From Hedera helix (taxonomy: Eukaryota > Streptophyta > Magnoliopsida > Apiales > Araliaceae), in the NCBI GenBank assembly GCA_947179155.2, contig OX359266.1:46986039-47050038 (forward strand): DNA of 64,000 nt, read 5' to 3'. This document shows positions 36,801 to 49,100 of the stretch, piece after piece. The stretch's first letter is position 1, and every line of letters starts with the position of its first letter. The translations under genes and the position numbers were made by a program. Below the pieces are notes generated by a model, which was not told where the DNA came from, did not search any database, and saw only the letters and a list, made by a program, of their open reading frames with translations.

Positions 36801-38519
36801 GAACTCAACATGCGACAACGACGTTGGCTTGAGCTGTTAAAGGATTATGACCACACAATCCAGTATCACCCGGGAAAGGCGAACGTTGTAGCTGACGCTT
36901 TGAGCAGAAAATCTTATGCAAGTACAAGTGCACTGCTGACAACACAAAAGTGTATTTTGTACGACTTGCAAAAGATGGAGATAAAGCTAAAGACACCAGG
37001 GACCCACTCGAAGATTGCTCACGTGCGAGTAGAACCAACTTTAATCGATAAAATTAAAGCTGCTCAAGCTACCGATCCGGAACTGATAAACATGATAAAG
37101 AAAGTACAAGAAGGTGCCATTCCCGAAGCAAGAATCGACGAGAAAGGAATACTTCGAGTCAACTCTCGACTCTGTGTTCCTAACGATCCTGAATTAAAGC
37201 ATAAAATCATGATGGAGGCACACAACACGCCGTTTGCAATCCACCCAGGAGGTACCAAGATGTATCGAGATCTTCGACATACATTTTGGTGGAACAATAT
37301 GAAAAGAGAGATTGCGGAGTTTATCTCAAGGTGCCTAACTTGTCAACGTGTCAAGGCAGAACATCAAGTTCCTAAAGGTCCATTACAATCACTTGAAGTT
37401 CCCGAATGGAAGTGGGAACACATCAATATGGACTTCGTGACGGGTCTTCCAAAAGTTTCTCAAGGCTTAGATGCAATTTGGGTGATCGTAGATAGATTGA
37501 CCAAATCTGCTCATTTCTTGCCTATACGAGAAAACTTTTCACTTGAACGTCTTGCCGGTATGTACATAAATGAGATCGTGAGATTGCATGGCATGCCAGT
37601 TTCCATAGTTTCTGATCGAGATCCTAGATTCACTTCACACTTTTGGATCAGTCTACAAAAAGCTATGGACACTGAACTACGTTTTAGTTCTGCATACCAT
37701 CCTCAAACGGACGGACAATCGGAAAGGACGATCCAGACCCTCGAAGATCTTTTGAGACTTTGTGTATTAGACATCAAAGGAAGTTGGGATAAGTACTTGC
37801 CATTGGTGGAATTTTCTTACAACAACAGTTACCAAGCAAGCATAGGCATGGCTCCATTCGAGGCATTGTATGGAAGGAAGTGTCGCTCTCCAATATGTTG
37901 GAATGAGGTAGGAAAATCAAAATTGTTGGGACCCGAGTTGGTACGCTTGACGACCAAAAAGATCCAAATGATCCGACAACGAATACAGACCGCACAAGAA
38001 CGACAAAAGAGTTATGCTGATCTTCATCGGAGAGACGAAAGTTTCAACGTCGGAGATAATTTATTCTTACGTGTTTCTCCATGGAAAGGGGTTACGAGAT
38101 TCGGAAAGAGAGGAAAGCTCAACCCTCGATTTATTGGCCCATTTGAAATCCTCGATCAAATAGGAACCGTAGCCTACAGACTAGCCCTACCACCAAGTAT
38201 GTCTCGTATCCATAACGTTTTTCACATATCTATGTTACGTAAATATGTGAAGGACTCAAACCACGTCATTGAGTTAGAACCAGACGTTATAGCAGAGGAT
38301 TTAACATACGAGGAGGTACCTGTTAAGATCCTGGATAAGAAGGAGCAGATCCTACGCTCAAAGGTTATACCTCAAGTTAAGGTTTTATGGAGGAACCAAG
38401 ATACTGAGGAAATGACCTGGGAGCTAGAATCTGAGATGAAATCTAAGTATCCTTACTTCTTCGATATGTCAGGTACGTCAATTTCGGGGACGAAATTTCA
38501 TAAGGAGGGGAGGTTGTAA
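33873..38519 (+). CDS. Gag-pol polyprotein of the gypsy retrotransposon
   Basis: One open frame of 1548 codons; its stop codon TAA lies inside the start of the 3' LTR. Visible domains: Gag (about 70-245); two CCHC zinc knuckles (C328-C341 and C348-C361); aspartic protease with LLDTGS at 418-423; reverse transcriptase about 585-775 with FIDD at 754-757; RNase H with YSDAS (D903) and YTDHK (D965); integrase zinc-binding H1117, H1124, C1154, C1157 and catalytic D1187, D1248, E1284 (35-residue D-E spacing); GPF-type C-terminal domain near 1420-1455; chromodomain-like tail near 1478-1530. All catalytic residues I looked for are present, so the protein appears functional. Gag and Pol are in one frame, with no frameshift or stop between them. 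Confidence 0.97.
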   Translation: MTSENQEVNYGIPEANVAENQEAPNNPPANSGNNVPDNMMNDGFFRNFIQFIQNQGRGNPVNNNGRNAGNLRMVTVKQFKELGPPEFHGKPDPLKAEAWLKQTTKILDVLQCADDQKVPFATFMLRGEADHWWEAVKRIQPSALEMSWTEFEELFNEKYFPESIRHMKEVEFIKLEQGNMTVSQYEAKFAELSRFATHLVDDEARMSRMFLRGLRLKIRQQLSSHKFSLYSDVVDRAQRVEQTDETLQPRVNDQHRERSDNNHRNENHRGGNQHFGGNSTPNNRRGESSGNNFKRKRFHNNYGRAPTPVPTPAPTLVSRGEDRPPVRCYRCGQEGHISPNCTLQSKKCYSCGKEGHLARFCPATKSSPAAMMIPKASADKGKSVVQGRTFVVTSQMARNSNEVITGKLFINSREVYALLDTGSTHSFISPACAQRLNLTPENLDFDLSVETPLGEMTITSTVYKSCLVQINNLTLPVDLISLEMREFDVILGIDWLTTHHAKIDCFHKIISFHIPNQPVMQIQATKPLKSITVISSHKAIRLLKNGCQAFLAHVTDLNKNTSNLNDIPIVNEFPDVFPEELPGLPPNREIDFYIDLEPGTKPISKAPYRMTPIELQELKVQLQELLDTGFIRPSASPWGAPVLFVKKKDGSMRLCIDYRELNHVTIKNRYPLPRIDDMFDQLQGAQHFSKIDLRSGYHQLKVKAEDIPKTAFRTRYGHYEFLVMPFGLTNAPAAFIDMMNRIFKEHLDHFVVVFIDDILIYSKSREDHEQHLRLILQKLRENKLYAKLKKCEFWLEEVAFLGHVISSQGISVDPAKIETVLNWEQPKTVTEVRSFLGLAGYYRRFVEGFSRIATPLTQLTRKSTKFIWSEECEKSFQELKKRLVSTPVLTIPSGSGEFVIYSDASGKGLGCVLMQHGKVIAYASRQLKDYEKNYPTHDLELAAVVFALKIWRHYLYGEKVDIYTDHKSLKYFFTQKELNMRQRRWLELLKDYDHTIQYHPGKANVVADALSRKSYASTSALLTTQKCILYDLQKMEIKLKTPGTHSKIAHVRVEPTLIDKIKAAQATDPELINMIKKVQEGAIPEARIDEKGILRVNSRLCVPNDPELKHKIMMEAHNTPFAIHPGGTKMYRDLRHTFWWNNMKREIAEFISRCLTCQRVKAEHQVPKGPLQSLEVPEWKWEHINMDFVTGLPKVSQGLDAIWVIVDRLTKSAHFLPIRENFSLERLAGMYINEIVRLHGMPVSIVSDRDPRFTSHFWISLQKAMDTELRFSSAYHPQTDGQSERTIQTLEDLLRLCVLDIKGSWDKYLPLVEFSYNNSYQASIGMAPFEALYGRKCRSPICWNEVGKSKLLGPELVRLTTKKIQMIRQRIQTAQERQKSYADLHRRDESFNVGDNLFLRVSPWKGVTRFGKRGKLNPRFIGPFEILDQIGTVAYRLALPPSMSRIHNVFHISMLRKYVKDSNHVIELEPDVIAEDLTYEEVPVKILDKKEQILRSKVIPQVKVLWRNQDTEEMTWELESEMKSKYPYFFDMSGTSISGTKFHKEGRL
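38502..38513 (+). other. Polypurine tract
   Basis: AAGGAGGGGAGG, one base before the 3' LTR; the expected priming site for plus-strand synthesis. It also codes for the last residues of gag-pol. Confidence 0.85.
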
Positions 38520-41303
38520 GACCCCGAATTTTATGAAATACAAAATTTAATTTTTCTTCATATATATTTTTTTTGAAACAGTAAGTGGTTAAATTAACAA
38601 AATTGAAAGTTAAGGATGTTATGTGCAAATTTTATTTTGTCGGACAATATTCGCTTTGTCGGGGAATATTCGTTTGGTCGGGGAATATTCGTGCCGTACG
38701 ACGGCGCCGAAATAATAAATTATTGGTGGACCCCACAACGGAATATTTGTCGGATATAGAAAACGACAGAAGTAACCTTTTTAAATAAAAATAGTCAACG
38801 GAACTGTTAAAATACCGGTGATAAAAGAATAGTAGCATACGGTAGTTTATGGTATTTTCTGTAGCACACAGTACTCTACAGTAACACACGGTATTGCATA
38901 GTGTCTCATATTATTGGTCTGATAATTGACACCGTAACTGTTACGCATCATTTCATCGATAATTGTCACTGCATAATATTTTATATTAGCAATTCAATAA
39001 TTGTTGTTGCACTGTTTTTAAAATTATTGAACCTAATAATTGTCACAATAACATATGCACAGTAATTCACATTATTGAATCAATAATTGTCATTACACAG
39101 TAACGTATGCTTTATTTTACATTATTGTTATCTCTATTATGATGTTATTTAAACAGTTGTATTTCATTAATTTATTGACTTGATATCTAAGAGCTAACTA
39201 TACTGTATTTATAACAATTAGTCATAATAATTGAATTGATAAAGTTATTTGTTTATAATATAAAGTTATGTGATTATTAGGTGATATGAAATGAATGGTG
39301 TAGATTAAAGTGTGAATTATTGTTGAATAATTGAATTGATTTGTTTATAATATAAAGTTAGGTGATTATTAGGTGATATGAAATGAATGGTGTAGATTAA
39401 AGTGTGAATTATTGTTGAATAATTAAATTGATTTGTTTATAATATAAAGTTAGGTGATTATTAGGTGATATGAAATGAATGGTGTAGATTAAAGATAATA
39501 TAATATTTGAAATGGATGGTGTAGATTAAAAGATGATCTTTAAATGAATGGTTTAGATTAAATGAATGATAAGATTTTTGGCTATAAATAGAAGCCTTAA
39601 CTTAAGGATTTTTCATAAACTTCCTTACTTGTTCTTTCTTTCTCTCTCTAAATACTTCTTGTGAAAGTTCTCTCTAAGTGTGCTTAAGTCATCTTGAGTA
39701 TTTGTGAAGATCTATAAGTATACGTGTACTGTTCAAGTTAATCAACCTCATTTAAATCAATATCCAGTCACGTGTTGAGGTAAGGGATACCATCTTTTTC
39801 ATCTTCCATTATTCAAACATACTATGGTAAGGGATTATCATTATTTGATTCTCGATAATAATATTGTTTCTTCCTTACTCATAAGATGTGCCTTTTATTT
39901 CCATGTATTAAATTGTGGGAATAACCTTACGGAGCGGATTGCCGCCTGTTGGTGAATAATCTTTCGTATTCATTCATTATTAATCTCGGAGAATAACCTT
40001 ACGGAGCGGATTGTCGCCTGTTTGGTGAATAACTCTTTGTACTCAAATTCTATTAAATTGTGGGAATAACCTTACGGAGCGGATTGCCGCCTGTTGGTGA
40101 ATAACCCTTTGTATTAATTTCCTTCACCTTTTGTTAATCAAACCTGCTACGGTAAGGGATATTATTTTCTTTCATACTCCTAAATCAAAATTTATTATGG
40201 AACTATTGCTTCTATAATTCCTGAAAATATTATATGTTCCATAATAGTTGAACTTCATTATTTCAACTGAACCTTCCTATTTACGTGAACCTTTCTATTG
40301 AATTGTAACCGTTATTCTGAACTGTGGATCTTGAATATCATTTTTAAATTTCACTCCACATCATGTTGACAATTTGGACATTATTTGAATCTGTACAAAG
40401 TAAACTTCCGATACTTATTGTTATCCTATTTCTTCTGTTCATCATTTATATCATTCTAATCATCCAAAAATCAAGCTGTTGTGAATATCTGTGGCCGGGG
40501 GCACAGATGTGATATATTTGTTGAACAGATGATAGGTTAAAGGCGATATAATAGGTTAAAGACGATACATCTGTTCGGTGTCTTTTATGGCACGTGGTGA
40601 ATGTTCTCTTTGGCCCGTAGTGCAAAGATGAACTGTTGTTTGGTATGATTATGACCAAAGGCTGAATCTGGTATAATCATGACCGTTGGTGTTATATTGA
40701 ATATCTTTGGCCCGTAGTACAAAGATGAACTGTTGATGTGCATGATTATGATCAGGAACTGTGAATTTGTATTATCTTGACTAATGATATTTCAGATGAT
40801 AAAAGTTGATGATGTTTTTCCTAAAAAGAGAACCGAGTGGACATTATAGTCTGCATTATTCTTCTAATAGATTACTCATTCTGCTGCTATTATTGATCTG
40901 AACGTTGTTTAAGAATTTAACTGCAGTTTTTGATATAAACCTTGTAGTCTATTGTATTCTATCAAGAACTCAACTGTTGAAGACTAATGATAATTTATTC
41001 GTCATTATCTTAGTCATGATAATCTTTACTGGGCTATTTGAGCTCACCCTTTCTTTTGTTCCATTGTTTTTTAACAGGAGATGAAAACATAACAGTGTCT
41101 AGCCGGGGAATGGAGTGAGGGTCCGAGGAATAGTTATCATAGTCTTCACGTTTTGTAAAATAGTGTGACAATAATAGTGAAGACTTAGTTGTGTATTATT
41201 ATACACTGTATTGTTGTATGTTGTGCTTTGTTGTAATAATTTTGTTGTAGTATTTTGACGACTCAAGTTTGGGCTGTGTGGGCCCAGATTTGGGGGCGTC
41301 ACA
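38515..41303 (+). repeat. 3' LTR of the gypsy element
   Basis: Same 2789-bp length as the 5' LTR, with about 13 substitutions by eye, for example near 38870, 39712, 39887 and 41030. Includes the 92-bp repeats, the TATA box at 39583-39590 and the hairpin repeat from about 39917. Confidence 0.97.
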
Positions 41304-41308
41304 TTTAT

Positions 41309-42906
41309 GCAACTTAATGACTTCTCGAAATAAGAGGTTTTTGGAAGAAAAAAAGTTTGGGAACGAATGATTCTTCGAAATAAGAGTTTTATAGGAGAAA
41401 AATAGTTCTTTTTTTTTTTGGAGAAAAATAGTTTAGGAATGAATAACTCTCAATAAATTGACTCGTGATTAACTAAATTGATTCGGAATAATTGGATTTG
41501 GGATTGCCCCTTGCGTTATTATATTTTTGGGAAAATAAGAGTTTTATGAGAGAAAAAAGAGTTTGAAAATAAACGACGCTTCGACCTTGTAATTCAATTT
41601 GGGTTGAGCTAAATTCGGTGAATTGATTCTTGACCAACGTAATTGACTTGAATTTGAGATCGCATGTATGTTATTATATACAAGCTTCAAAGTCTGTGCA
41701 AGGCAAGGACAAACTTGTAAATATATTAATTTATCTTGTACGGACAAATTTGTAAATATATTAATTTATCTGAATATAAATTGAAAAATATTATTCAATA
41801 ATAGAATTATTATTTAAAGTACAATACGAATTAAATTGAAATAAAAGAGAGTATTTGAGTTTTATTTTTACTTTTTATGATCGTTTATTGTATTGTTATA
41901 TTTTAACATCGATGACTTAATAATATTAAGATTATAATCCCTGATTGAACAATAGTTCTAAATTTAAATTTAAAATTAATATTTCAAGTATAATCCTTAC
42001 AAATACAAATAATTTTGAAATTATAATACATACATCAGAATTATAATTATTATAAATAAACGTGACCTTAAAGAAGGAAAAAAACATAAGTTTTTAAACA
42101 GAAAAATAAAATAAAAATGTATTTTTTCTTTCTTAGTAAAGACGCGCGTGGCTGCCAAATTCCCTTTGCATTGACCACTCTAATAATTATTTCTTCCTTT
42201 TTTTTAATGTCACCTATGAAAATATGGACTTCAATTTAATGAACGTTTAGTTAATTTAACAGAATTGTGCAATTAAATATTTTTAATTAGTTTAGTAAAT
42301 TGATTGCATATGTTTAAAATTTAATAGTCAAATACTGAAAAATGTAACAAGTACATTGGTGCATTCGGTCTTTTTGTCGTTTTCTTAATATATACTTCAT
42401 TATTTTTATTATATATAATATTTAAGACATAATCACATATATTAATTAATTTATTAATACTAATACTCATTAAGTAGTTAATGTCAGTTTGAAATTTTAT
42501 TTTTACTCATAATGCACTAATTAATTACACTCATCTCTCAATCACTAAATCTTGATGAGATTTTTTAAGAATAAAGTAGAAAAATATTAATTTATTATTA
42601 TTTTTATAAATATATATGAAACGCCTTATATTATATTTATTTTTTATAAAGCGCCATATATAATAAAAGAAGGGAGTATTTGTGTATGGACTTGCACAAT
42701 ATATAACCCGAAATTCAATCGAGATAAATTTTTTATTTATAACAATTATGCAACAGAATCATTTAGATTTAAATTTAAGTCCATATCAATATTTGGAACC
42801 TCTTGATTTCATGAATTGAAAAATATAATGTCATTTATTTGAAAATAGTAAACCATCTTTAAAAAATATATCAACAACTTTGATTAAATTTTACCTTTTG
42901 ATGTGA

Positions 42907-42937
<31 letters not shown>

Positions 42938-43010
42938 TAATATTACTGGGCCCCTTTATTGGATTAATGAGGAATTATAATCCAGTAACAAATGGTCTTA
43001 ATTGGGCGGG
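41309..43010. other. AT-rich spacer between the retrotransposon and the helicase gene
   Basis: No gene recognised. A diverged direct repeat around GAATGATTCTTCGAAATAAGAG occurs between about 41320 and 41570. A GA tract lies at 42906-42932. Confidence 0.5.
42906..42932. repeat. GA microsatellite
   Basis: About thirteen GA units upstream of the helicase gene. Confidence 0.9.
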
Positions 43011-43016
43011 CTTATT

Positions 43017-43058
43017 TATATAAATAGTTAGTTTCATATTAATTGACCCAAGGCCCAT
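43017..43058 (+). promoter_or_regulatory. Probable core promoter of the helicase gene
   Basis: TATATAAATA at 43017-43026 is followed by AGGCCCAT at 43051-43058, a site II-like GGCCCA element common near starts of plant housekeeping genes. The coding start is about 130 bp further on. Confidence 0.5.
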
Positions 43059-43157
43059 ATTCAAAGCGAACTAGTAAAGAAAATATCCTGCTACGAAATC
43101 CAAAAACCTGCAAAAACCCAGTGTCTCGTTCTCTCTCCTCCCTATTCTGAAAACGCG

Positions 43158-46100
43158 ATGGAGAAAGGGAAAAACAGTAAGAAATCGTCGCCAGCAGCAG
43201 CCATGACACTTGAACAGTTTGTCTCTAAAACGGCCCCTTTACTTGATATGGAAAAGGTCTTATTTTCTCCCTCTTCACCTATTTATAGGCATTTTCAAGT
43301 TTGTTCCTGACTGTATTTATATGTGTATACATTCAAATTAATTTTGTTTTATAATCTGATGTTAGATTTTATATCTAATTTTTTCATCACTGTTCTGAAC
43401 TATCGCTCTCATTATTTGTCCTATTTATGCGTAATTTGTTAATTATTTTTTTAATAATAGATTTCTAGGAAGAAATCATTGATTTTGACATTTTTGAGTT
43501 GTTATTATGGTTTAAATTTTGGGCTTTTAACTCATAAAAACAACTAGGAAGGGTTTTCAAAGAAAAATCATGGGGATTTAGATAAATAAAATGTAGAAAT
43601 CGGTTCATTTAGACCTGTATTTGGTTTCATCCAATCAGTATGTGGGTGTTTAGGGGAAATTTTGTTCTCATATTTTCGTTTTCTCCAAACCCTACATGCA
43701 TAATTTACATGTCCTAGCTAGCATGAATTACTGACATGGATGTCTGGACTAGTCTCGGCACTTGATCCTATTCGTCATTTCGAACCAAAATAGTATGTTC
43801 AACGAAAAATATAAGTTAGTTGATAGTTTTAGATCAGTAGAAATTGAGAAAGGATAATTTTGGTGTCTCTTTACGTATTTATATAGGTGGCCCTTTGCCT
43901 TACAATGTATCTGCTATATTTATGTGATTTTTAGGAAGCTGAGATATCTGCTTCAATGAACACGGGTGCAACAAGGAATTTGGATACGGCTCAAAAGAGG
44001 GGCTCCACCATTCTCAATTTGAAATGTGTAGACGCTCAGGTGCTACATTTTTTGTATTTGTTTAAATTGTTTTTTGTGCTTGTTGTCCATTTAAAAGAAA
44101 AGTTGTCTTATTGTGTAGATTTTCTCTGTTCTTGGCTGTAGACAGGGTTGATGGGAAAAACTCTTCTCGAGCTTCAATCTAATAAAGGAGATGTTCTTCC
44201 TGCTCACAAGGTGCAATTACATATCTAGTGGTAATTTCTTCAAACAATATAATATTTTTTTGTGTAGGACGTATGTTGTTTCAATCCCTGTAATGCTTTG
44301 TATTATGTACTAACTATCTGTAGTTGCATGATAAGTGATAACTAACCAGCTTCTTGTTGAATCGGCTATACTGACCAAGTTTCCTGCTTCTGACCTGCTG
44401 TCATACTTTTTTTTTTTTGGGGGGGGGGGGGGGGGTTGGGTTTAAGTTCTTTTTGGATTTTTATTTATTTATTCTGATAATTCATATTCTTGCTTGAGCT
44501 GGACTTGAAAAATTGGGAACTATTTTCATATCCTTTTTTCGTCCCCTAATTCTTTTGATTGAGAAACTGAAACTATCTATTATCACAACAAGGGGAAACA
44601 AGATATTCTCTAATGTTCGTATATGATGCTGACCGGAAGAACTCTTTCATGGCTGTATCATTTCAAAATTTCACTTTTATTGTTTTGCTTAATTGGGCTT
44701 AAGGATTTGTTTTGCTTGCAGTTTGGTACCCATGATGTCGTCATTTTAAAACCAAACAAGGCAGATCTGGGATCTCCTCCTCTTGGACAAGGTGTGGTTT
44801 ACCGTCTGAAGGTAATTCTTCCTTTGAAACATAATTGTGGACTGTCATCGTGTATTTATTAGGGGTTGTGACTTTGTTTTCATGTTGAGCAGGACTCGTC
44901 AATCACTGTCGCTTTTGATGATGTCCCAGAAGAGGGTTTGAATAATCCTCTACGTCTTGAGAAAGTGGCTAATGAGGTACACCTATAAATGTTTTCCTTT
45001 TTGTATTTTCTGATACTTACTGCTCAATATCATGGTACGATTATACAGTTTGGACTGGCTTTTACTTTTGGCTAGTCTGTTTCAAGATGTTTATAAACCT
45101 TGTATGGCATTCATTTAAAAAATTAATATGTAAACGTACATATGTAGACTATTTAATTTTTTTATAAAGGTATGTTTATAATCTTTATGTGGGTCTTTCA
45201 AACTACAACGTCCTCAAAAAGTCTTTCAAGTAATTTTTTGCCGTAGTAATTTTTGAGCATTGTCAGATAATAATGAAATGATTGTCTCTACAGGGATCAC
45301 TCTTTAAGTTTATAATGTAAAGAAAGTTCATTTATTTAGAGAAGTTGAGAACAATATGTTTCAATGTCTACAGGTGACATACCGTCGCATGAAGGATACA
45401 TTGATACAATTGAGCAAAGGTGTGATAAAGGGACCTGCTGCTGACTTAGTTCCTGTCTTATTTGGTGAGAGACCACCGGTGGTCTCAAAGAAGAATGTTA
45501 CCTTCACCCCATTTAACTCCAACCTCGATCACTCTCAGGTCTTTCAACATAAATATGCTTCCTTTTGCAGTGAAATCTACTGTATAAAGTACATATACCT
45601 GCATGTGGCTTCTAATTGTAAACGATTCATCGTTACTTTTGGTTAATACTATTATAGTATTATTTAGGATCTGATATGTAGCTGGGAGATCTATCTACCC
45701 AAAAATAAAATGTACTGCCAAGTTCTAGGTCACTCGTCATGCTTTTTTCCCTCTCTCTATTTTCCTACTACTTTCCCCTTCTTTTTGAGTGATGGTTTTG
45801 TAGTTTCCATAATGCAAGTGAAACTAAACATGAATGGCTAAAACGTTACATCAAGCCCTTATAATTGTTTACTCCACTATAACCCCCCCCCCCCACCCCA
45901 ACCCCAACCCCAACCCCAAAACTATCCAAATATGGCTGTTTTTCATAGAGTAAATGCTGCATACTTGCTAATTAGATATTCTTTCTCTGAAATCGTAAAT
46001 TTTATGATGTTCGAGGGTTGCCATTATGTTATTTAGACGTAGGTTATCAACGTGAACGTGTGGTGCCTGCTATACTTGAAAGGAAATTTTATACAGTGTT

Positions 46101-49100
46101 AGATACATGGACACATCCTCTGTTTGTATCTTGGTACATATGCCCATGCATACTTAATTTTATAGATGTATTCTACACATCTACACTCTTATTTTTCATT
46201 TAAAACTGAAGCATATTGTGTTCATCTTTAAGAAAAGTGCCATTTCCAAAGCCCTGTCATCCAAGGACCTATTTTTGCTACACGGACCTCCTGGAACTGG
46301 AAAGACCACAACTGTTGTGGAAATTATCTTACAGGAGGTTAAACGTGGATCAAAGATTCTTGCTTGTGCTGCATCAAATATTGCCGTTGACAACATTGTT
46401 GAACGACTTGTTCCGCACAGGTATGTGGTCGCATATTGTGAGAGAGCTCCTTTCTTATTTGTTGGGATACAATTTCTACCAATTGATTTAAAAGTGGGTA
46501 GTCATTTGAAAATCTATTGCATTGGCCTTCTTTAGTTTTCAACTATGGTGTAGTAGTAGAACGTCACGACTCTGGAGTAATGAGCTACCTATGTCAAGTA
46601 AAAGCTTGAGTAGTTGGTACACAGTCATCAATAATTATTCCACCTGTGGGTTCTTTGTGCTTTTCTAATTGTAAAATGCATATCGTGTCGCTATTAGCCA
46701 TTATGATTCATTTAGCCCTTTAGTGATAAGTGAAATGCGATTTTCTTCTGTGGAAGTTTAGATAAGGTTTTGTTGAGTTTATTTTAGGTCTATAAGATTT
46801 AAATAGAATACTCTTGTTGAACTTTTTAAATCCAAGATTCTCCTCCGAATTGTTGGAAGATTTGTTTGTCAGATGGTAATTTCTGCAGCTACATATGTCA
46901 AACTTCCCATTAGTGCATAAACAATTGTTCCCAGATTGTGCATAAAACTACTGACATATTTTACATTTACATATCTCTTCAATTATTTGGCATCCAATTG
47001 AAGAACTAACTTTCTATTATTGGATTGTTCAATAGAGTAAAGTTGGTGAGGTTGGGACATCCTGCACGTCTACTACCTCAAGTGTTGGAGAGTGCTCTAG
47101 ATGCACAGGTATTAGATACTATACAGCTTTTGCCTACAAGATTCAAATTATGGAGTTTTGAAGTTTGTTGTACTGGTATTTGATTAATTAAAGAGTTTGT
47201 AATGCAAGTTTGACTTTACCTTATATTTTCATTTCAAATCAACTGATGTGCTTGATCATGTAAATTTGTCCTTTATAGCATCTCTTTTTATCGTTCTTTT
47301 TTACCAGAGCATGAATTTTGTGAGCTTAATTGTCTTGCTATATATAGGTTGAAAAACATAACTCAGGTTACTCCCCTTTTCCTTTCTTTAGTAAATTGTC
47401 AAGAATATGTTGTGTACTATATTGCTCCTTTTTCATTCTGCATTTGCGTAATAAACCTTTCACTTGACCATTTGGAATTCGAGTGAAGCTTACTGTTCTT
47501 GAGTTTTCACTTGTCTTTCTTGTTACTGATTTCAAATGTGTGGATACATGTTCTTTTGTCTTGTCTTTCTTGTTATTGATTTCAAATATGTGGATACATA
47601 ATCTTTTGTCTACGTATTTTTAGCCCCTTTGTAATGGACAAGATGCTTTTCACCTGCAATACAATTTGCTGTCTATTGCTTTAATTCTTGACTAAGAATT
47701 TCAGTTACATATAACTGGTTCCCTTTAGGTGCTACGTGGGGATAATAGTGCTCTAGCAAAGGATATCCGTAAAGAAATGAAGGTAAATGACTGAAAGTTC
47801 AAAGCCAACTTGTGCTTTACAAATCATTTGCTGTTACTATACTTCTGTCCTTTTGTGTTTATACGGTTATTTTATTTATTTGATATTTCCCTAATGGACT
47901 TGTCCAGGCACTAAATGTGAAATTGTTGAAAGCAAAAGATAAAAACACAAGGAGGGACATCCGAAAGGAGCTCAAGATACTATCCAAAGAAGAGCGTAAA
48001 AGGCAGCAGCAAGCAGTCACTGATGTAATTAAAGGTGCAGATGTGGTTTTGACAACACTGACTGGTGCATTATCCCGAATGCTGGACAGTAATTCATTTG
48101 ATCTGGTAATAATTGACGAAGCTGCTCAGGCACTTGAAATAGCATGCTGGATAGCTCTACTGAAGGTAATGGTGTAACAACTGGCGCCCTTGCATGCAGG
48201 CTTACTTCTTAATATGATACAAAATGTCACATAATTATGTATATAGAGATAAGCATGATGTCGATGTTTAGAGTTTAAATTTACATTTATTTCAATGACT
48301 AGTGGTATTCTCACAAGTCTCATATATCAATTGAAGACGAAAATTTGAAGGCACCCCCTCCCTCCAAGAAAAAAGATGGGAAAAAGAAGTGGAAGTCAAA
48401 ATCTGATGGCAAGCATATTTCATAATTGCAAAATATTCAGAGATCAATGGGAGAGAATCATGTTTGTCAAATTTATATGTAAAAGGACGGAGGGTTGGTT
48501 CTCCCATATTTCTTTCTTACCTGTTACAATTGTTACTGTCTAATTGTTTCTTCGGCAGAAAATTTTAACCCAGTCTTCTGTAGCTCATCAAACATGCAAG
48601 CACAAATTGATAAAACTAAAATTTGGCTACTGTTTTTAGGGTTCAAGATGTGTACTTGCGGGAGATCACCTCCAGCTTCCTCCAACTGTCCAGAGTGTTG
48701 AAGCTGAGAAAAGAGGGTTAGGAAGAACCCTCTTTGAACGCCTTGCAGAACTTTATGGAGACGAAGTGACGTCAATGCTCACTGTCCAGTATCGCATGCA
48801 TGAACTTATTATGAGCTGGTCGTCTGAAGAGCTTTACGACAGTAAGGTGCGCATATCATTCTTAATAATGAAAAACTTTTTAGTGATAGCTTATAAAAAA
48901 CAAATTTTAATTTTCAAATGAAGTTATTTATACTCCAACACAGTATTTTTTTTAGTAGAGGGAAAATTTTGATGAGCATAATCTCATTATAATACCTTCT
49001 CTCATAATATTATACAATAAGATGGTGTTATTTTTTCTTTGATGCTTACCTTTTATTTTTTTGCAGATCAAAGCCCATCCAAGTGTTGCTGCACATATGC

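Larger units (their letters stand above)
30885..41303 (+). mobile_element. Complete Ty3/gypsy chromovirus LTR retrotransposon
   Basis: A 10,419-bp element flanked by the 5-bp duplication TTTAT (30880-30884 and 41304-41308). It has two 2789-bp LTRs beginning TGTAAGACC and ending GCGTCACA, a primer binding site directly behind the 5' LTR, one uninterrupted gag-pol frame, and a purine tract directly before the 3' LTR. Comparing the LTRs by eye I counted about 13 substitutions and no length change, under 0.5 percent, which indicates recent insertion. Domain order (protease, RT, RNase H, integrase) is that of Ty3/gypsy. The chromodomain-like tail and long LTRs suggest the Tekay/Del lineage, though the lineage is an inference. 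Confidence 0.97.
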
